From the NCBI RefSeq assembly GCF_009982895.1, contig NZ_WXZL01000004.1, positions 208,793 to 272,792 of the forward strand: a DNA stretch of 64,000 nt. The letters are read 5' to 3'. This DNA comes from Deinococcus alpinitundrae. Lineage in GTDB: Bacteria > Deinococcota > Deinococci > Deinococcales > Deinococcaceae. Within the stretch, counting starts at the first letter, position 1, and each line of letters opens with the position of its first letter. A model generated the notes under the pieces. That model did no database searches. It saw only the letters and a list, made by a program, of their open reading frames with translations, and had not been told where the DNA came from. This document shows positions 46,990 to 57,822 of the stretch, in pieces. Made by a program: the position numbers and the translations under genes.

Positions 46990-48156
46990 TTAGCGCGGCT
47001 GGGTCAGGGAAACGCCCGCTTCGGCTGGCTGAGAAGGTAGGGCACTTGGGCTGCTTGTCAGTCGGCGGCCCATCTGCATGGCGGGGCGCTCCACCCAGCG
47101 GTGGTATAGCCCGGCGAGCAGTAGGGTCAGAGGCAGGGTGAGCATCATGACAACCCACACTGGGAACCATGCGAGCCGCACCATCACCGTCAGTACCAGA
47201 GTATGCAGCAGGTAGACGCTGAACGAGACCTGCCCCAGCCAGCGCAGCGGCGCGAGCAGCAGCATCTGGCGCAGGGTGGGCCAGCCCAGGGCCAGCACCA
47301 CCAGCAGGGCTGCGCCGGCAATAATGGACAAATCGGTGGCCGAGCGCTGAACCTCGGTGTTCGCCGGATAAACCAGCCAGGAGAAGATCGCCAGCACCCC
47401 GGCTAGGGCCAGCAACAGGCCGTTGAATGCACTGGAATGTTGCGCCGCCCAGCTTCTCAGATGGGTGTGAAAGCGGGCCAGCAGCGCCCCGGTCACGAAC
47501 ATCGGCAAAAATTCGACGATGCGCGGCAGGGTGTCGCCCGTGAGGTGAAAAGCCAGCAGACTGCTCGCGCCGCTCATCAACACAGCCATCCACAGCTTCT
47601 GCCGGGCGATCAGCACCACCAGCGGCAGCAGAAGGCTCAGCCATAGCTCGTATTTCAGCGTCCAGACCACCGGGATGAAGGCGCTGCCGAACTGATCCAT
47701 CTGACCGAGCATCAGTAGGTGCTCCAGAAAGGCCCTCGGCCCCGCCTCTACCCAGATGGAATTGAACCAAGTACTGACTTGCGGCAGCGGCGAATTGCCC
47801 AGCAGCGCACCCGCCAGATATGCCAGCGCCACCACCGGCACGAACGGCACCCAGATGCGCCAGATGCGCCGCACGATGAAGGCCTCCATCTTCAGCGACC
47901 TGCCTTCCCAGACGCCCAGGGTCAGCACAAAGCCTGACAGCACGAAAAAGAGTACCACCGCTTCATATCCGGCCCAGACAAGATGCAGCGGTGTGAACGT
48001 CAGCCCCCGGACCCACTCCACCGCCGTCGCCGGATTGTAGGGATAAATCAGCGGTGAGGTCAGCAGGCAGTGGTGAACGACCACCACGCAAGCCGCCAGA
48101 CCACGCAGACTTTCCAGTTCGGGGTAACGCGGTTTGGCGGGTACGGAAGCGGTCAT
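46990..48156 (-). CDS. acyltransferase 3 family membrane protein
   Basis: A 388-aa integral membrane protein with about ten helices. It begins RYPELESLRGLAACVVVVHH (about 10-29), where the R and HH are the family's active-site signature, and has VLFFVLSGFVLTLG soon after. Such enzymes O-acetylate or acylate surface polysaccharides or lipids. TAAGCT (48167 to 48162) lies five bases before the ATG. The acceptor is unknown. Confidence 0.92.
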   Translation of the reverse strand: MTASVPAKPRYPELESLRGLAACVVVVHHCLLTSPLIYPYNPATAVEWVRGLTFTPLHLVWAGYEAVVLFFVLSGFVLTLGVWEGRSLKMEAFIVRRIWRIWVPFVPVVALAYLAGALLGNSPLPQVSTWFNSIWVEAGPRAFLEHLLMLGQMDQFGSAFIPVVWTLKYELWLSLLLPLVVLIARQKLWMAVLMSGASSLLAFHLTGDTLPRIVEFLPMFVTGALLARFHTHLRSWAAQHSSAFNGLLLALAGVLAIFSWLVYPANTEVQRSATDLSIIAGAALLVVLALGWPTLRQMLLLAPLRWLGQVSFSVYLLHTLVLTVMVRLAWFPVWVVMMLTLPLTLLLAGLYHRWVERPAMQMGRRLTSSPSALPSQPAEAGVSLTQPR

Positions 48157-48199
48157 ACCTCAGCTTAGCGGCCCTGGTCTTGCCGGCGTCCGAAGGCCC

Positions 48200-49135
48200 T
48201 CAGCCGCCGAACGCCGAGAGGGCTGCGCCGATCACGCCCGCGTCTCCGGCGAGCTGGGCGCGGCGGATCACCACCGGAGCAAAGGCCGCGCCGTATTCCT
48301 GGGCCGCTCTGTTGACGTTCTCGAAGAAGTAGTCGCCCACCGCCGCCACGCCGCCGCCGATCACGAAGACTTCCGGGTCGAGCAGTTTCTGGATGTCGGC
48401 AATCGCCACACCGATGTGCTTCATGGCCTGCTCGACGACGCGCCGGGCCTGCGGGTTGCCGGTTTGGGCCAGGGCGAAGGCCTCGGCGGTGCTTACCTCA
48501 CGGTTGAGGGCGTAGCTGGCGTCACGGGCAATCGCCGTGCCGCTGGCGACCGCTTCGAGCGCACCGTCGAGGCCTGCACCGCTCACCGGGCCGCCCGGCA
48601 ACACCGTGACGTGGCCGAATTCGCCCGCCACGCCGTTGAAGCCGCGCCAGATCTGGCCACCCAGGACAATACCGCTGCCGATACCCGTCGACACGGTGAT
48701 ATAGACGCTGCTCGACGTTCCCCGCGCCGCGCCCAGTACGGCCTCGGCCAACGCGGCGGCCTTGGCGTCGTTTTCCAGCACCACCGTCTGGTTCAGGCGC
48801 TCGCTCAGGCCCTCGACCAGCGGCACGTCGGTAAAGCCGTAGATGTTCGGCGCGAACTTGACGCCCGTGCGGTCCGCCGTCAGCGGCCCCGGCACGCCGA
48901 TGCCCACCAGTACGGCGTCCGGGTGGGCGTTTTGCAACAAGCGAATCTGCGCGGCAACGGCGTCGAGAACGGCAGGCCAGCCGGTTTCAGGGGTGGGCTG
49001 CACGTGGCGGTCTAAGAGTTCTTCGCCGCGCAGCACGCCCACGGCAATCTTGGTGCCGCCCACGTCCACGCCGATGCTGACACGCTGCGCCTGGGCCGTC
49101 TGGGTCGAAAGAAATTGAACTTGTTGTGTGGTCAT
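48200..49135 (-). CDS. ROK-family sugar kinase without the zinc cluster
   Basis: A 311-aa kinase, probably glucokinase. The phosphate-binding start VSIGVDVGGTKIAVGVL, the catalytic VLENDAKAAALAE (with the N-D pair) and the VSTGIGSGIVLGG loop are present. Where most ROK proteins have a CxCGxxGCxE zinc site, this one reads PGGPVSGAGLDGALEAVASG with no cysteine, although the LDGALEAVASG end is aligned. The conserved His of GEFGHVTV remains. A TAAACT box and GGAG (five bases before the ATG) precede the start. Confidence 0.92.
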   Translation of the reverse strand: MTTQQVQFLSTQTAQAQRVSIGVDVGGTKIAVGVLRGEELLDRHVQPTPETGWPAVLDAVAAQIRLLQNAHPDAVLVGIGVPGPLTADRTGVKFAPNIYGFTDVPLVEGLSERLNQTVVLENDAKAAALAEAVLGAARGTSSSVYITVSTGIGSGIVLGGQIWRGFNGVAGEFGHVTVLPGGPVSGAGLDGALEAVASGTAIARDASYALNREVSTAEAFALAQTGNPQARRVVEQAMKHIGVAIADIQKLLDPEVFVIGGGVAAVGDYFFENVNRAAQEYGAAFAPVVIRRAQLAGDAGVIGAALSAFGG

Positions 49136-49243
49136 GGGTGCTCCAGTTTAACTTGGGGCAGTTTACCCCGTGGCGCTGGCCTGCCCCGTTGTCGTCTGGA
49201 CCGCCGGGCACACGGCGCTGCCCAGTCGGTAGACTGCTGGGCG

Positions 49244-49939
49244 ATGGCCGATCTCCTCGAAGGCTTCAGAACGATTTTCTCGGGCGACTACCCGAGTTTG
49301 CTGCTTCAGGGCCTGGAACTGACCCTGGCGGTCAGCCTCTCGGCGCTGCTGGTCAGCGTGGTGCTGGGCACACTGCTGGGTCTGCTGCGGTTTTTTCGGC
49401 TGCCGCTGCTGGGGGCGCTGGGCAACGCTTACGTGGACGTGGTGCGCGGCATTCCGCTGATCGTGCTGCTGAGCGTGGTGTATTACGGTCTGCCTACCCT
49501 GGGCCTGACATTGCCGAGCTTCCCGGCGGCGGTGACAGCGCTGGGCCTGTACTCGGCGGCCTACACCTCGGAAATCGTGCGCGGCGGCCTGAGCAGCGTG
49601 CCGGTGGGTCAGATTGAGGCGGGCCGCAGCCTGGGCCTGAGCCGCGCCCAGGCGGTGCGGCATGTGGTGCTGCCGCAGGCCTGGCGGGTGGCCTTGCCCG
49701 CGCTGGGCAACGAGTTCATCTCGCTGATTCTGGGCAGCAGTCTGGCGAGCGCCGTCACGCTGCAAGAGCTGTTCTCGCAGGGGCGCTACATCACCAACGC
49801 CACCTACCGCCAATTCGAGGTCTACGCCGTGCTGGCCGTGATGTATTTTGTGCTGACCTTTGCGCTCACGCGGGTGGTGCGCTGGCTGGAGCGGCGCTTC
49901 TCACGCGGCGAGGCGCTGCCTGAGCGGCGGGTGATCTGA
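49244..49939 (+). CDS. amino-acid ABC transporter permease
   Basis: A 231-aa permease of the HisM/GlnP type with about five helices. VDVVRGIPLIVLL (about 66-78) and the EAA loop QIEAGRSLGLSRAQAVRHVV (about 125-144) are diagnostic. It carries polar amino acids with a binding protein and ATPase that are not adjacent. TAGACT (49230-49235) ends eight bases before the ATG. Confidence 0.93.
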   Translation: MADLLEGFRTIFSGDYPSLLLQGLELTLAVSLSALLVSVVLGTLLGLLRFFRLPLLGALGNAYVDVVRGIPLIVLLSVVYYGLPTLGLTLPSFPAAVTALGLYSAAYTSEIVRGGLSSVPVGQIEAGRSLGLSRAQAVRHVVLPQAWRVALPALGNEFISLILGSSLASAVTLQELFSQGRYITNATYRQFEVYAVLAVMYFVLTFALTRVVRWLERRFSRGEALPERRVI

Positions 49940-50060
49940 GTGAAGTGTTCGGTCAGCGGTGCGCGGCACCCAGGGCAAACGACACGAGCAGGTCCAGAGA
50001 GCTGGCGTTCGCAAGAGATCCAGATGTACGGTTCTTTAACCCACAGTTCAAGGAGGCAGC

Positions 50061-50537
50061 ATGGCCGATGTCTGGCGTTTTCTCTTTCTCGACGGCGAGT
50101 TCGCACCGCGTGCTTTTATCCTGGCAGGGCTGACGCTTGAGCAAGTCGGCAGCCGTCCCGGCGCAGCCACGCACAGCATCTACGAGGAGCTGTGGCACAC
50201 CGTCGACTGGCAAAAGATCGTGCTGGAGCGCGACGAGCTCGCCCTCCAGCACTGGGAGGAGAACGTCAGCTTTCCCCCCGGCCCCGCTCCCGAAAACGAG
50301 GCGGCCTGGCAGGAATTGGTGGAGTCGTTTCTGGCGCTTTCGGAACGCGCTGTCGAACTCGCCCAGGATGAAGCCTGGCTCCAGAGCGAGGAAGGCGCGG
50401 ACAATCCAGGCTTCACCTGGCGAAACGCGCTCGAACAGCTCGCCGTCCACAACGCCTATCACCTGGGCAAGATCGTCATGTTGCGGCAGTTTTTGGGCTG
50501 CTGGAAGCCGCGCCTCACCCACGACGGATCTCAGTAA
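50061..50537 (+). CDS. DinB-family protein (first of three)
   Basis: A 158-aa four-helix-bundle protein of the DinB/YfiT fold. The three histidines that usually bind metal are in EELWHTVDWQ and HNAYHLGKIV. Many such proteins are stress-related thiol transferases or unknown. AGGAGG lies four bases before the ATG and TACGGT (50027-50032) may be its -10 box, so unlike many neighbours it has a leader and a ribosome site. Confidence 0.87.
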   Translation: MADVWRFLFLDGEFAPRAFILAGLTLEQVGSRPGAATHSIYEELWHTVDWQKIVLERDELALQHWEENVSFPPGPAPENEAAWQELVESFLALSERAVELAQDEAWLQSEEGADNPGFTWRNALEQLAVHNAYHLGKIVMLRQFLGCWKPRLTHDGSQ

Positions 50538-50592
50538 CACGAACACTTCGCGCGGCGTTTCCGGCCCTCCCCCGCAGCGGCGGGTGGGCTGA

Positions 50593-51453
50593 GTGGGGGA
50601 ATGGGCCGAGTATCATCTGGCGCGGCCTTTCGGCATCGAGCTGCTCGACGCCCGCTACGTGACGCATTCGTTCATGCCGCACGCGCATCAGGGATTCGCG
50701 CTGGGCGTGATTCTGGACGGAGCCGAGCAATTCCGCTACCGGGGCCAGAGCGTGACCGCGCCGGGCGGCAGCGTGGTGGTCGTTGCCCCGGGCGAAACCC
50801 ACACCGGGCACGCCGCGCACCCGTCGGGCTGGGTCTACCGCATGGCGTATCCGGCGGCCCACTGGCTCGAGGAAGCGCATGAAGCGCTGGGCGGGCGCGG
50901 TCTGCCGGAGTTCGGCGGCAGCGTGCTGGACGACGTGGCGCTAGCACACCGCCTGAGCGCGGCACTGGGCGCGCTGCACGACGACACCGACCCGCTGAGG
51001 GCCGAAACCCTGTGGCGCGGGACACTCGAAGCGCTGGTGCTCCGTCACGGCAGGGCACCTACACACCGGGCCGAGCGCCGTGAGCGCCGGGCCGTCGCCG
51101 AGGCGCGGGCCATGCTGGACGCCGACCCGGCGGGGGCGCTGAGTCTCAGCGGGCTGGCCGCCGCTGTGGGCCTGACACCGAGCGTGCTCTCGCGCAGCTT
51201 CCGGGCCGAGGTGGGCCTCGCGCCGCACGCCTACCGTTCGGGGTTGCGTGTGGCGCGGGCGCGCACGCTGCTGCTTGACGGTGAACGCCTGGCCGACATT
51301 GCGCTCCACACCGGGTTTGCCGACCAAGCGCACTTCTCGCGGGTGTTCAAGCGCGTCGTGGGCGTGTCGCCTGGCCATATTCAACAACGGGTCCATCAGC
51401 AGCGCCCCGGCAAAAACATACAAGACACCTCCGCTCTCCGTTCGTTACCCTGA
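50593..51453 (+). CDS. AraC-family transcriptional regulator
   Basis: A 286-aa regulator. The N-terminal cupin-like sensor (about 10-100, with SFMPHAHQGFALGVILDG) is followed by two HTH units at about 175-270 (LSGLAAAVGLTPSVLSRSF, then LADIALHTGFADQAHFSRVF and VVGVSPGHIQQ). The effector is unknown. The azlC gene starts five bases after its stop; AraC-AzlCD pairs are common, so control of azlCD is a fair inference. The GTG start has no clear alternative. Confidence 0.9.
   Translation: MGEWAEYHLARPFGIELLDARYVTHSFMPHAHQGFALGVILDGAEQFRYRGQSVTAPGGSVVVVAPGETHTGHAAHPSGWVYRMAYPAAHWLEEAHEALGGRGLPEFGGSVLDDVALAHRLSAALGALHDDTDPLRAETLWRGTLEALVLRHGRAPTHRAERRERRAVAEARAMLDADPAGALSLSGLAAAVGLTPSVLSRSFRAEVGLAPHAYRSGLRVARARTLLLDGERLADIALHTGFADQAHFSRVFKRVVGVSPGHIQQRVHQQRPGKNIQDTSALRSLP
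51446..51451 (+). promoter_or_regulatory. -10 box before leaderless GTG start of azlC
   Basis: TACCCT ends six bases before GTG 51458 and overlaps the stop codon of the AraC gene. It suggests that azlCD can be transcribed alone. Confidence 0.55.
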
Positions 51454-51457
51454 GCAG

Positions 51458-52144
51458 GTGACCACCGCCGCCTCCAGCCCCTCTTTTTCCTCCGGCTTCC
51501 GGGCCATCGTGCCGCTGTGGCTGGGCGTGGCCCCCTTTGCCGTCGCCTACGCGGTCACGGCCAAGGCCAGCGGCCTAAGCCTCTTTGAGACGCAGTGGAT
51601 GAGCCTGAGCGTGTTCGCGGGCGCGTCGCAGTTCGCCGCCGCTGGCCTGTTCGGGCAGGGGGCCGCGCCAATCAGCATCATCGCCACCACCGCCGTGCTG
51701 AACGTGCGCCATCTGCTCTACGGCCTAAGCCTGGCGCAGAAAGTGCCGCTGACGGTGGGCCAGCGCCTGCTCGCCGCCCAGTTTCTGACCGACGAGGCCT
51801 ACGGCATCAGCATCAGCGCGCCGGGGCTGAACCTGGCGTATCTGCTCGGCGCGGAGCTGAGCCTCTACACCGTCTGGAACGTCTTTACCCTGCTCGGCAG
51901 CTTGATCGGCGCGCTGGTGCCCGACCCTGAGAAGCTGGGGGTGGGCATCGTGTTTCCGCTGGCGTTTCTGGGACTGCTGATTCCGCAGCTCGTCGGGCGC
52001 GTGCCACTGATCGTGGCCGCCCTCTCGGGCCTGCTGGCCTGGGGGCTGTCGAGAGTGCTGCCCGGCGGCGTGGTGGTGCTGGCCACCGGCATCCTCGGCG
52101 CGCTGGCCGGAGCTTGGCTCAGCACCCGCTCGGAGCGGGCGTGA
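51458..52144 (+). CDS. azlC: AzlC family branched-chain amino acid exporter, large subunit
   Basis: A 228-aa membrane protein. The motif WLGVAPFAVAYAVTAKASGLS and FAGASQFAA (about 48-56) followed by LNVRHLLYGLSLA are characteristic of AzlC. With AzlD it exports branched-chain amino acids or analogues. The GTG start follows a TACCCT -10 box by six bases. It overlaps azlD by four bases (GTGA). Confidence 0.93.
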   Translation: MTTAASSPSFSSGFRAIVPLWLGVAPFAVAYAVTAKASGLSLFETQWMSLSVFAGASQFAAAGLFGQGAAPISIIATTAVLNVRHLLYGLSLAQKVPLTVGQRLLAAQFLTDEAYGISISAPGLNLAYLLGAELSLYTVWNVFTLLGSLIGALVPDPEKLGVGIVFPLAFLGLLIPQLVGRVPLIVAALSGLLAWGLSRVLPGGVVVLATGILGALAGAWLSTRSERA

Positions 52145-52446
52145 GCACCGCGCTCCCGGTTCTGCTCACCTTGCTGGGCATGTGGGCGGTGACTTACGCC
52201 GCCCGGCTGTCGGGCCTGAGCCTGGGCCACCTGAGACTTTCTGCGTTCTGGCTGGCTTTTCTGCGCTTCGTGCCGATCAGCGTGTTCGCCGCCCTGATCG
52301 TGCCGGACGTGGTGAACAGCGCCGACTGGCCCCGGCAGCTGCTGGCCTGCGCGGTGGCCACCCTACTGCTGTGGCGCACCCGGTCGCTGGCCTGGGGGAT
52401 CGTGGGGGGATTTACAGTGTACTGGCTGCTGCGCCAGGTCAGCTGA
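52141..52446 (+). CDS. azlD: AzlD family small subunit
   Basis: A 101-aa protein with about four helices, the small partner of AzlC. The run LPVLLTLLGMWAVTYAAR and the FVPISVFAALIVPD segment match the family. The GTG start overlaps the azlC stop, the usual arrangement. It ends two bases before the stop of the convergent DinB gene. Confidence 0.9.
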   Translation: MSTALPVLLTLLGMWAVTYAARLSGLSLGHLRLSAFWLAFLRFVPISVFAALIVPDVVNSADWPRQLLACAVATLLLWRTRSLAWGIVGGFTVYWLLRQVS

Positions 52447-52447
52447 T

Positions 52448-52915
52448 CTAACCCAGCTTGACGAAGAACGGCGGCTGAATCTCTAGCATCCGGGCCATCA
52501 GCCAGGCCTGACCCTTGTGGTGCGCCTCGTGATTGACGATGAAGTCCATCAGCGCGCCGATGGGCATCTCGCGGCCACCGAAGGCCGGAATGCGCCGGTC
52601 GAAGTCCTCGTCGCTCATCCCAGCGAGCAGCTGCGCCGTCTGCTCGGCGCTCTCACCCAGCCGCTGCCGGGCGGCCGCCAGATCGGCGCTTCCCGCAGCG
52701 GCGGGCGCGGGCTTCTCACCGCGCAGCATGGCGGGCAGGCGGCCCACCGACGCCGACAGATGATCGGCCAGCTCGACGAAGCTCATCCCGCCTTCCCAGG
52801 CTTTGAAATCGCCCCGGTCGTCCGGCACGGCGGCGTAGAGCTCCTGCAAAGCGGCGCGGTGCATCTGGAAAGCGGCGGCGTACTGCTGGCTGCGGGCAGA
52901 CGGGTTGCTGGTCAT
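52448..52915 (-). CDS. DinB-family protein (second of three)
   Basis: A 155-aa DinB/YfiT-fold protein. Metal-binding histidines are in FVELADHLSAS (about 52) and FIVNHEAHHKGQ (about 130-134). The function is unknown; in related proteins the site binds zinc or nickel. TATCAT (52927 to 52922) ends six bases before the ATG, so the mRNA is probably leaderless. Confidence 0.88.
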   Translation of the reverse strand: MTSNPSARSQQYAAAFQMHRAALQELYAAVPDDRGDFKAWEGGMSFVELADHLSASVGRLPAMLRGEKPAPAAAGSADLAAARQRLGESAEQTAQLLAGMSDEDFDRRIPAFGGREMPIGALMDFIVNHEAHHKGQAWLMARMLEIQPPFFVKLG

Positions 52916-52949
52916 GACCGCATGATAGCCGCCCGGCTAAGCACCCGGT

Positions 52950-53363
52950 TTAAAGGGGCCGCTGCCTGAGTGCGTCGCGAATCTCGGCCAGCAGCTTCTC
53001 CTCGTTGCTGACCTCGGCCACGGGGGTTTTTTCCTGACGTCTGAAGCGGTCGGCGAGGGTATTCATCGGCAACACCACCACGAAGTAGATGACGGCAGCC
53101 GTCAGCAGAAAGCCGATCACGGCAGTCAGGAACGAACCGTAATCGATCACCAGCGGCGGAATGTTCAGGCCGTCCACCACCGAGGGTGGCCTCAGCTCCC
53201 AAGTTCCGGCCACCTTGCCGCCACCCACCAACCGGATCAGCGGATCGAGAAACGATTTGGTGAAGGCCGTCACGACGCCGCCGAACGCCGCGCCCATCAC
53301 CACGCCCACCGCCAGATCGACAACGTTGCCGCGCAACAAGAACCTCTGAAATCCGCTCAGCAT
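52950..53363 (-). CDS. mscL: large-conductance mechanosensitive channel
   Basis: A 137-aa channel subunit. The N-terminal FQRFLLRGNVVDLAVGVVMG (about 5-24) is the pore-lining helix signature, then a periplasmic loop and the second helix FLTAVIGFLLTAAVIYFVVV, and a cytoplasmic charged helix EEKLLAEIRDAL. It opens on membrane tension to release solutes in hypo-osmotic shock. TAAAAAT lies six bases before the ATG, close to the leaderless -10 pattern. Confidence 0.96.
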   Translation of the reverse strand: MLSGFQRFLLRGNVVDLAVGVVMGAAFGGVVTAFTKSFLDPLIRLVGGGKVAGTWELRPPSVVDGLNIPPLVIDYGSFLTAVIGFLLTAAVIYFVVVLPMNTLADRFRRQEKTPVAEVSNEEKLLAEIRDALRQRPL

Positions 53364-53457
53364 GGTGCGATTTTTACACTCCCGGCAAATCTACTCAATC
53401 CAGGCCAGCTGCGCTTGTCTAGATCTGACGTGAAATTTTCGACCTCACAGTGTTCGC

Positions 53458-54930
<1,473 letters not shown>

Positions 54931-55071
54931 GTGCAACTCCTTGTGGCGGGCCACCGCTGCCGCCACGCCCACTGCCGATCCTTGGGCTGGTGAGGGCGGG
55001 CTGACCCCAAACGCGCTAGTTTAACAGACGGGGCCGCAGACGTTGGGAAGGCGGGGCACGGTTGGCCCCAT

Positions 55072-55562
55072 TCAGCGCTCCAATGTGCTCCGTTCCCGGT
55101 AAAACCTGATCAGATCGGTGTTCGGCGCAGCGTGCCCGAGCTGGCGCAACAGCGTCACGACCTGCCCCCGGTGGTAGGAAGCGTGGTTGATCATGTGACG
55201 CAGCGCCTCGTCCACCCGGCTGACCATCGCCTCGCCCTGCAAATTGGTGTAGTGCAGCTGTTGACCGGGCCGCAGGGCCGCCGCAAATGCGCGGCGCTCG
55301 TTCAGCTGAACCGACCAGAGGGGCCACAACTCAGGCCGGGTGGGCAACGCCGAGGGGGCGAGGAGTGCGGGCGGCCTCTCCCCTTTCAGCCGCGCCGTCC
55401 AGATCAGGTCGGTGCTGTAGAGGTGCGCGAGGGTGCCCAACACGCCGCCGTGGCTGCTGCCGAGGTCGCGCTCGTACTCCCCGGCGCTCAGCGCAGCCAG
55501 CGCTTCCAGAATATAGGCCGTGGCCCAGGCTGGTAATCGAGCAGCGTCAGCAGGTCGTCCAT
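55072..55562 (-). pseudogene. DinB-family protein (third of three), interrupted by a one-base frameshift
   Basis: The N-terminus MDDLLTLLDYQP (from ATG 55562; an ATG at 55568 is also possible) is in one frame, and WATAYILEALAALSAGEYERDL to the stop at 55072 is in another. The break is at CAGCCTGG (minus strand, about 55526-55533), where one extra C gives ...DYQ(P/A)WATAYI, the usual DinB opening. The 491 bases are one short of 164 codons. Histidines in TLAHLYSTDL and NHASYHRGQ are intact. It may be an error in the sequence or a broken gene. Confidence 0.75.
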
Positions 55563-55806
55563 GATCATCAAGTCTGGGCTTTTCCCGCGTTCCGCGCACG
55601 GCGACCCCGTGCTCCGCGTCACCTCACAAACCGTTGCGTCTAGAACCGCTATCCTATTTTGCTCCGCGTTCCCTTTTGCCTCAAGGTGAAAGCAACGAAC
55701 GCCCGAAAACGCGCACACTCAGCAACTGAGGGCACCAAGCGCATCATATCGGCGCATTTCCGGCACGACTCCGCCGGAAACGCGACACCGCAAAGGAGAG
55801 TCAGCT

Positions 55807-57171
55807 ATGCATAAAGTCGCTATTGTGGGCCGCCCCAACGTGGGCAAGTCCAGTCTGTTCAACCGCCTGGTGGGCCGCCGTGAGGCCGTCGTCGCCGATT
55901 TTCCTGGGGTCACCCGCGACGCCAAGGAAGGGCTGATGATGTACCAGAACCACCGCATCATCCTGATCGACACCGGCGGGTTGTGGAGCGGAGACGAGTG
56001 GGAGCAGGCCATCCGCGAGAAGGCCGAGTGGGCCATGGAAGGCGCGCAGAGCGTCATCTTCGTGACCGACCCGCGAGAAGGTCTGACCACCGCCGACTAC
56101 GAAGTGGCCGACTGGCTGCGCAAACTCGGCAAGCCGGTGATTATCGCCGCCAACAAGATCGACTCGCCCAAGCACGAGACCTACCTGGCCGAACTGTGGG
56201 GCCTGGGCTTCGGCGACCCGGTGGCGCTGAGCGCCGAGCACGCGCGCGGCCTGGACGACCTGCTCGACCGGGTGATGGAACACATGCCCGAGGACACCGA
56301 GGACGTGCCGGACATCGCGCCGATTCGCATTTCGTTTATCGGGCGGCCCAACGTGGGCAAGTCGAGCCTGCTCAACGCCCTGACCGGTTCGGAGCGCGTG
56401 ATCGTGGCCGACCAGCCCGGCACCACCCGCGACTCGGTGGACGTGGAGTGGGACTACGCCGGGCAGCGCTTCGTGCTGGTCGACACGGCGGGCATTCGTA
56501 AGCGGCCCGACACCAGCATCGAAGAGTACGCCATCGAGCGCTCCAAAACTGCCATCGAACGCAGCGACGTGATCTGGCTGGTGGTCAACGCCGACGCCAT
56601 CGGCGACCACGAACTCAAGCTCGCCAACCTGTCGTATGACAGCGGCAAACCGGTGATCGTGGTGGTCAACAAGTGGGATCTGATTCCCGACGAGGACCTC
56701 AAGCACACCGAGCGCGAGCTGAATGAAAAGCTGCACCACATCGCCTACGCGCCGCGCGTCTACACCTCGGCCACCAATGACTACGGGATTCACGACATGC
56801 TCGCCGAGGCCATGAAGCTGTATGAAAAGTGGCAAAGCCGCGTGCCGACCAGCGAACTCAACCGCTGGCTGGGCATCTGGACCATGAAGCAGCGCGTGCC
56901 GAACTTCCACGGCAAGCCGCTGCGGATGTACTTCATGACCCAGGTCGAAACCGCGCCGCCGACCTTCGCGATGTTTTGCAACCGCGCCGAGTTCGTGACC
57001 CGGGCCTACGAGGGCTACCTGATGAATCGCATCCGCGAGGACCTGGGCATGGCGGGCGTGCCGGTGCGTCTCAAGTGGAAGGAAAAGGGACCGTACAAGC
57101 GCGGCAAGGGCGGAGATGATGACACTGAGGAAACCCCCGCCCCCAAATCCGGCCGAGCGGCTAAAACGTAA
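55807..57171 (+). CDS. der: ribosome biogenesis GTPase Der (EngA)
   Basis: A 454-aa essential GTPase with two G domains and a C-terminal KH-like domain. G domain 1 has GRPNVGKSSLFN (7-18), DTGG and NKID; domain 2 has GRPNVGKSSLLN (about 179), DTAG and NKWD. It acts in 50S ribosomal subunit assembly. AAAGGAGA lies about seven bases before the ATG, a leadered start. Residues after about 430 form a short charged tail. Confidence 0.97.
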   Translation: MHKVAIVGRPNVGKSSLFNRLVGRREAVVADFPGVTRDAKEGLMMYQNHRIILIDTGGLWSGDEWEQAIREKAEWAMEGAQSVIFVTDPREGLTTADYEVADWLRKLGKPVIIAANKIDSPKHETYLAELWGLGFGDPVALSAEHARGLDDLLDRVMEHMPEDTEDVPDIAPIRISFIGRPNVGKSSLLNALTGSERVIVADQPGTTRDSVDVEWDYAGQRFVLVDTAGIRKRPDTSIEEYAIERSKTAIERSDVIWLVVNADAIGDHELKLANLSYDSGKPVIVVVNKWDLIPDEDLKHTERELNEKLHHIAYAPRVYTSATNDYGIHDMLAEAMKLYEKWQSRVPTSELNRWLGIWTMKQRVPNFHGKPLRMYFMTQVETAPPTFAMFCNRAEFVTRAYEGYLMNRIREDLGMAGVPVRLKWKEKGPYKRGKGGDDDTEETPAPKSGRAAKT

Positions 57172-57223
57172 GCTCAAGACCTGTTTCATCCTGGACTGGA
57201 GCAAGCGTGGGAAGGTAGCAACC

Positions 57224-57715
57224 ATGCCAACCATTCGACTCAGCTCACGCAAGGCCTTGCTCGTCGCCAGCACGCTGCTGGTGGCCGGACCACTCCAGCA
57301 GGCCCAGGCTAGCGTCTACGAAAAGGCCACCTTCGCCCTCCACCTGGGTGCGGCGTATTACGCCTTCAACACCTGGGTCTGGAAGCCTTACCGTCAGTAC
57401 AAGTTCAAAGTCGGTGCGCCGGGGCAGAAGGCCAACATCGCCAAAGCGGGATTGGCGCTGCTGTTCTCGGCTTATCAGGTCAATTCGGCCATCAAGATGA
57501 CCCAGCACACCAACGACCCCTTCCTCAAGTCCATTGGCGGGCTGCTACCCAACTTCAGCAAATCGCTGACCTCAGTGGGCAACAGCCTCAAGAACGGAAA
57601 CTTCGACGAGCAGGGCATTCAGGACCTCAACAAGGCGGCGACCACGCTCCTGAACACGGCCGAGAGCCAGGGGCACCCCATCCGCCCAATCGCGGTACCA
57701 ATTCCCGGTTTGTAG
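57224..57715 (+). CDS. secreted or membrane-associated protein of unknown function
   Basis: A 163-aa protein with a signal peptide (1-29, ending QAQAS). The mature part has two moderately hydrophobic stretches (FALHLGAAYYAFNTWVW and IAKAGLALLFSAYQV) and an amphipathic C-terminus; no family is recognised. ATG 57224 is preferred because GGGAAGG lies upstream and the longer frame begins within der. It is 52 bases after der and ends at a strong terminator. Confidence 0.75.
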   Translation: MPTIRLSSRKALLVASTLLVAGPLQQAQASVYEKATFALHLGAAYYAFNTWVWKPYRQYKFKVGAPGQKANIAKAGLALLFSAYQVNSAIKMTQHTNDPFLKSIGGLLPNFSKSLTSVGNSLKNGNFDEQGIQDLNKAATTLLNTAESQGHPIRPIAVPIPGL

Positions 57716-57735
57716 TGGTCTTCAACCGTGTACAG

Positions 57736-57763
57736 AGCGCTCCTCAATAGGGAGCGCTTTTTT
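57736..57763 (+). terminator. rho-independent terminator
   Basis: AGCGCTCC (57736-57743), a seven-base loop, GGAGCGCT (57751-57758) and a run of six Ts. It closes the der/57224 transcript. Confidence 0.93.
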
Positions 57764-57822
57764 GGCGTACTGCTTATGTGTGCCAACACTTCAAGCAAAG
57801 CGCCCTCCAGACAGCCAGCCGA

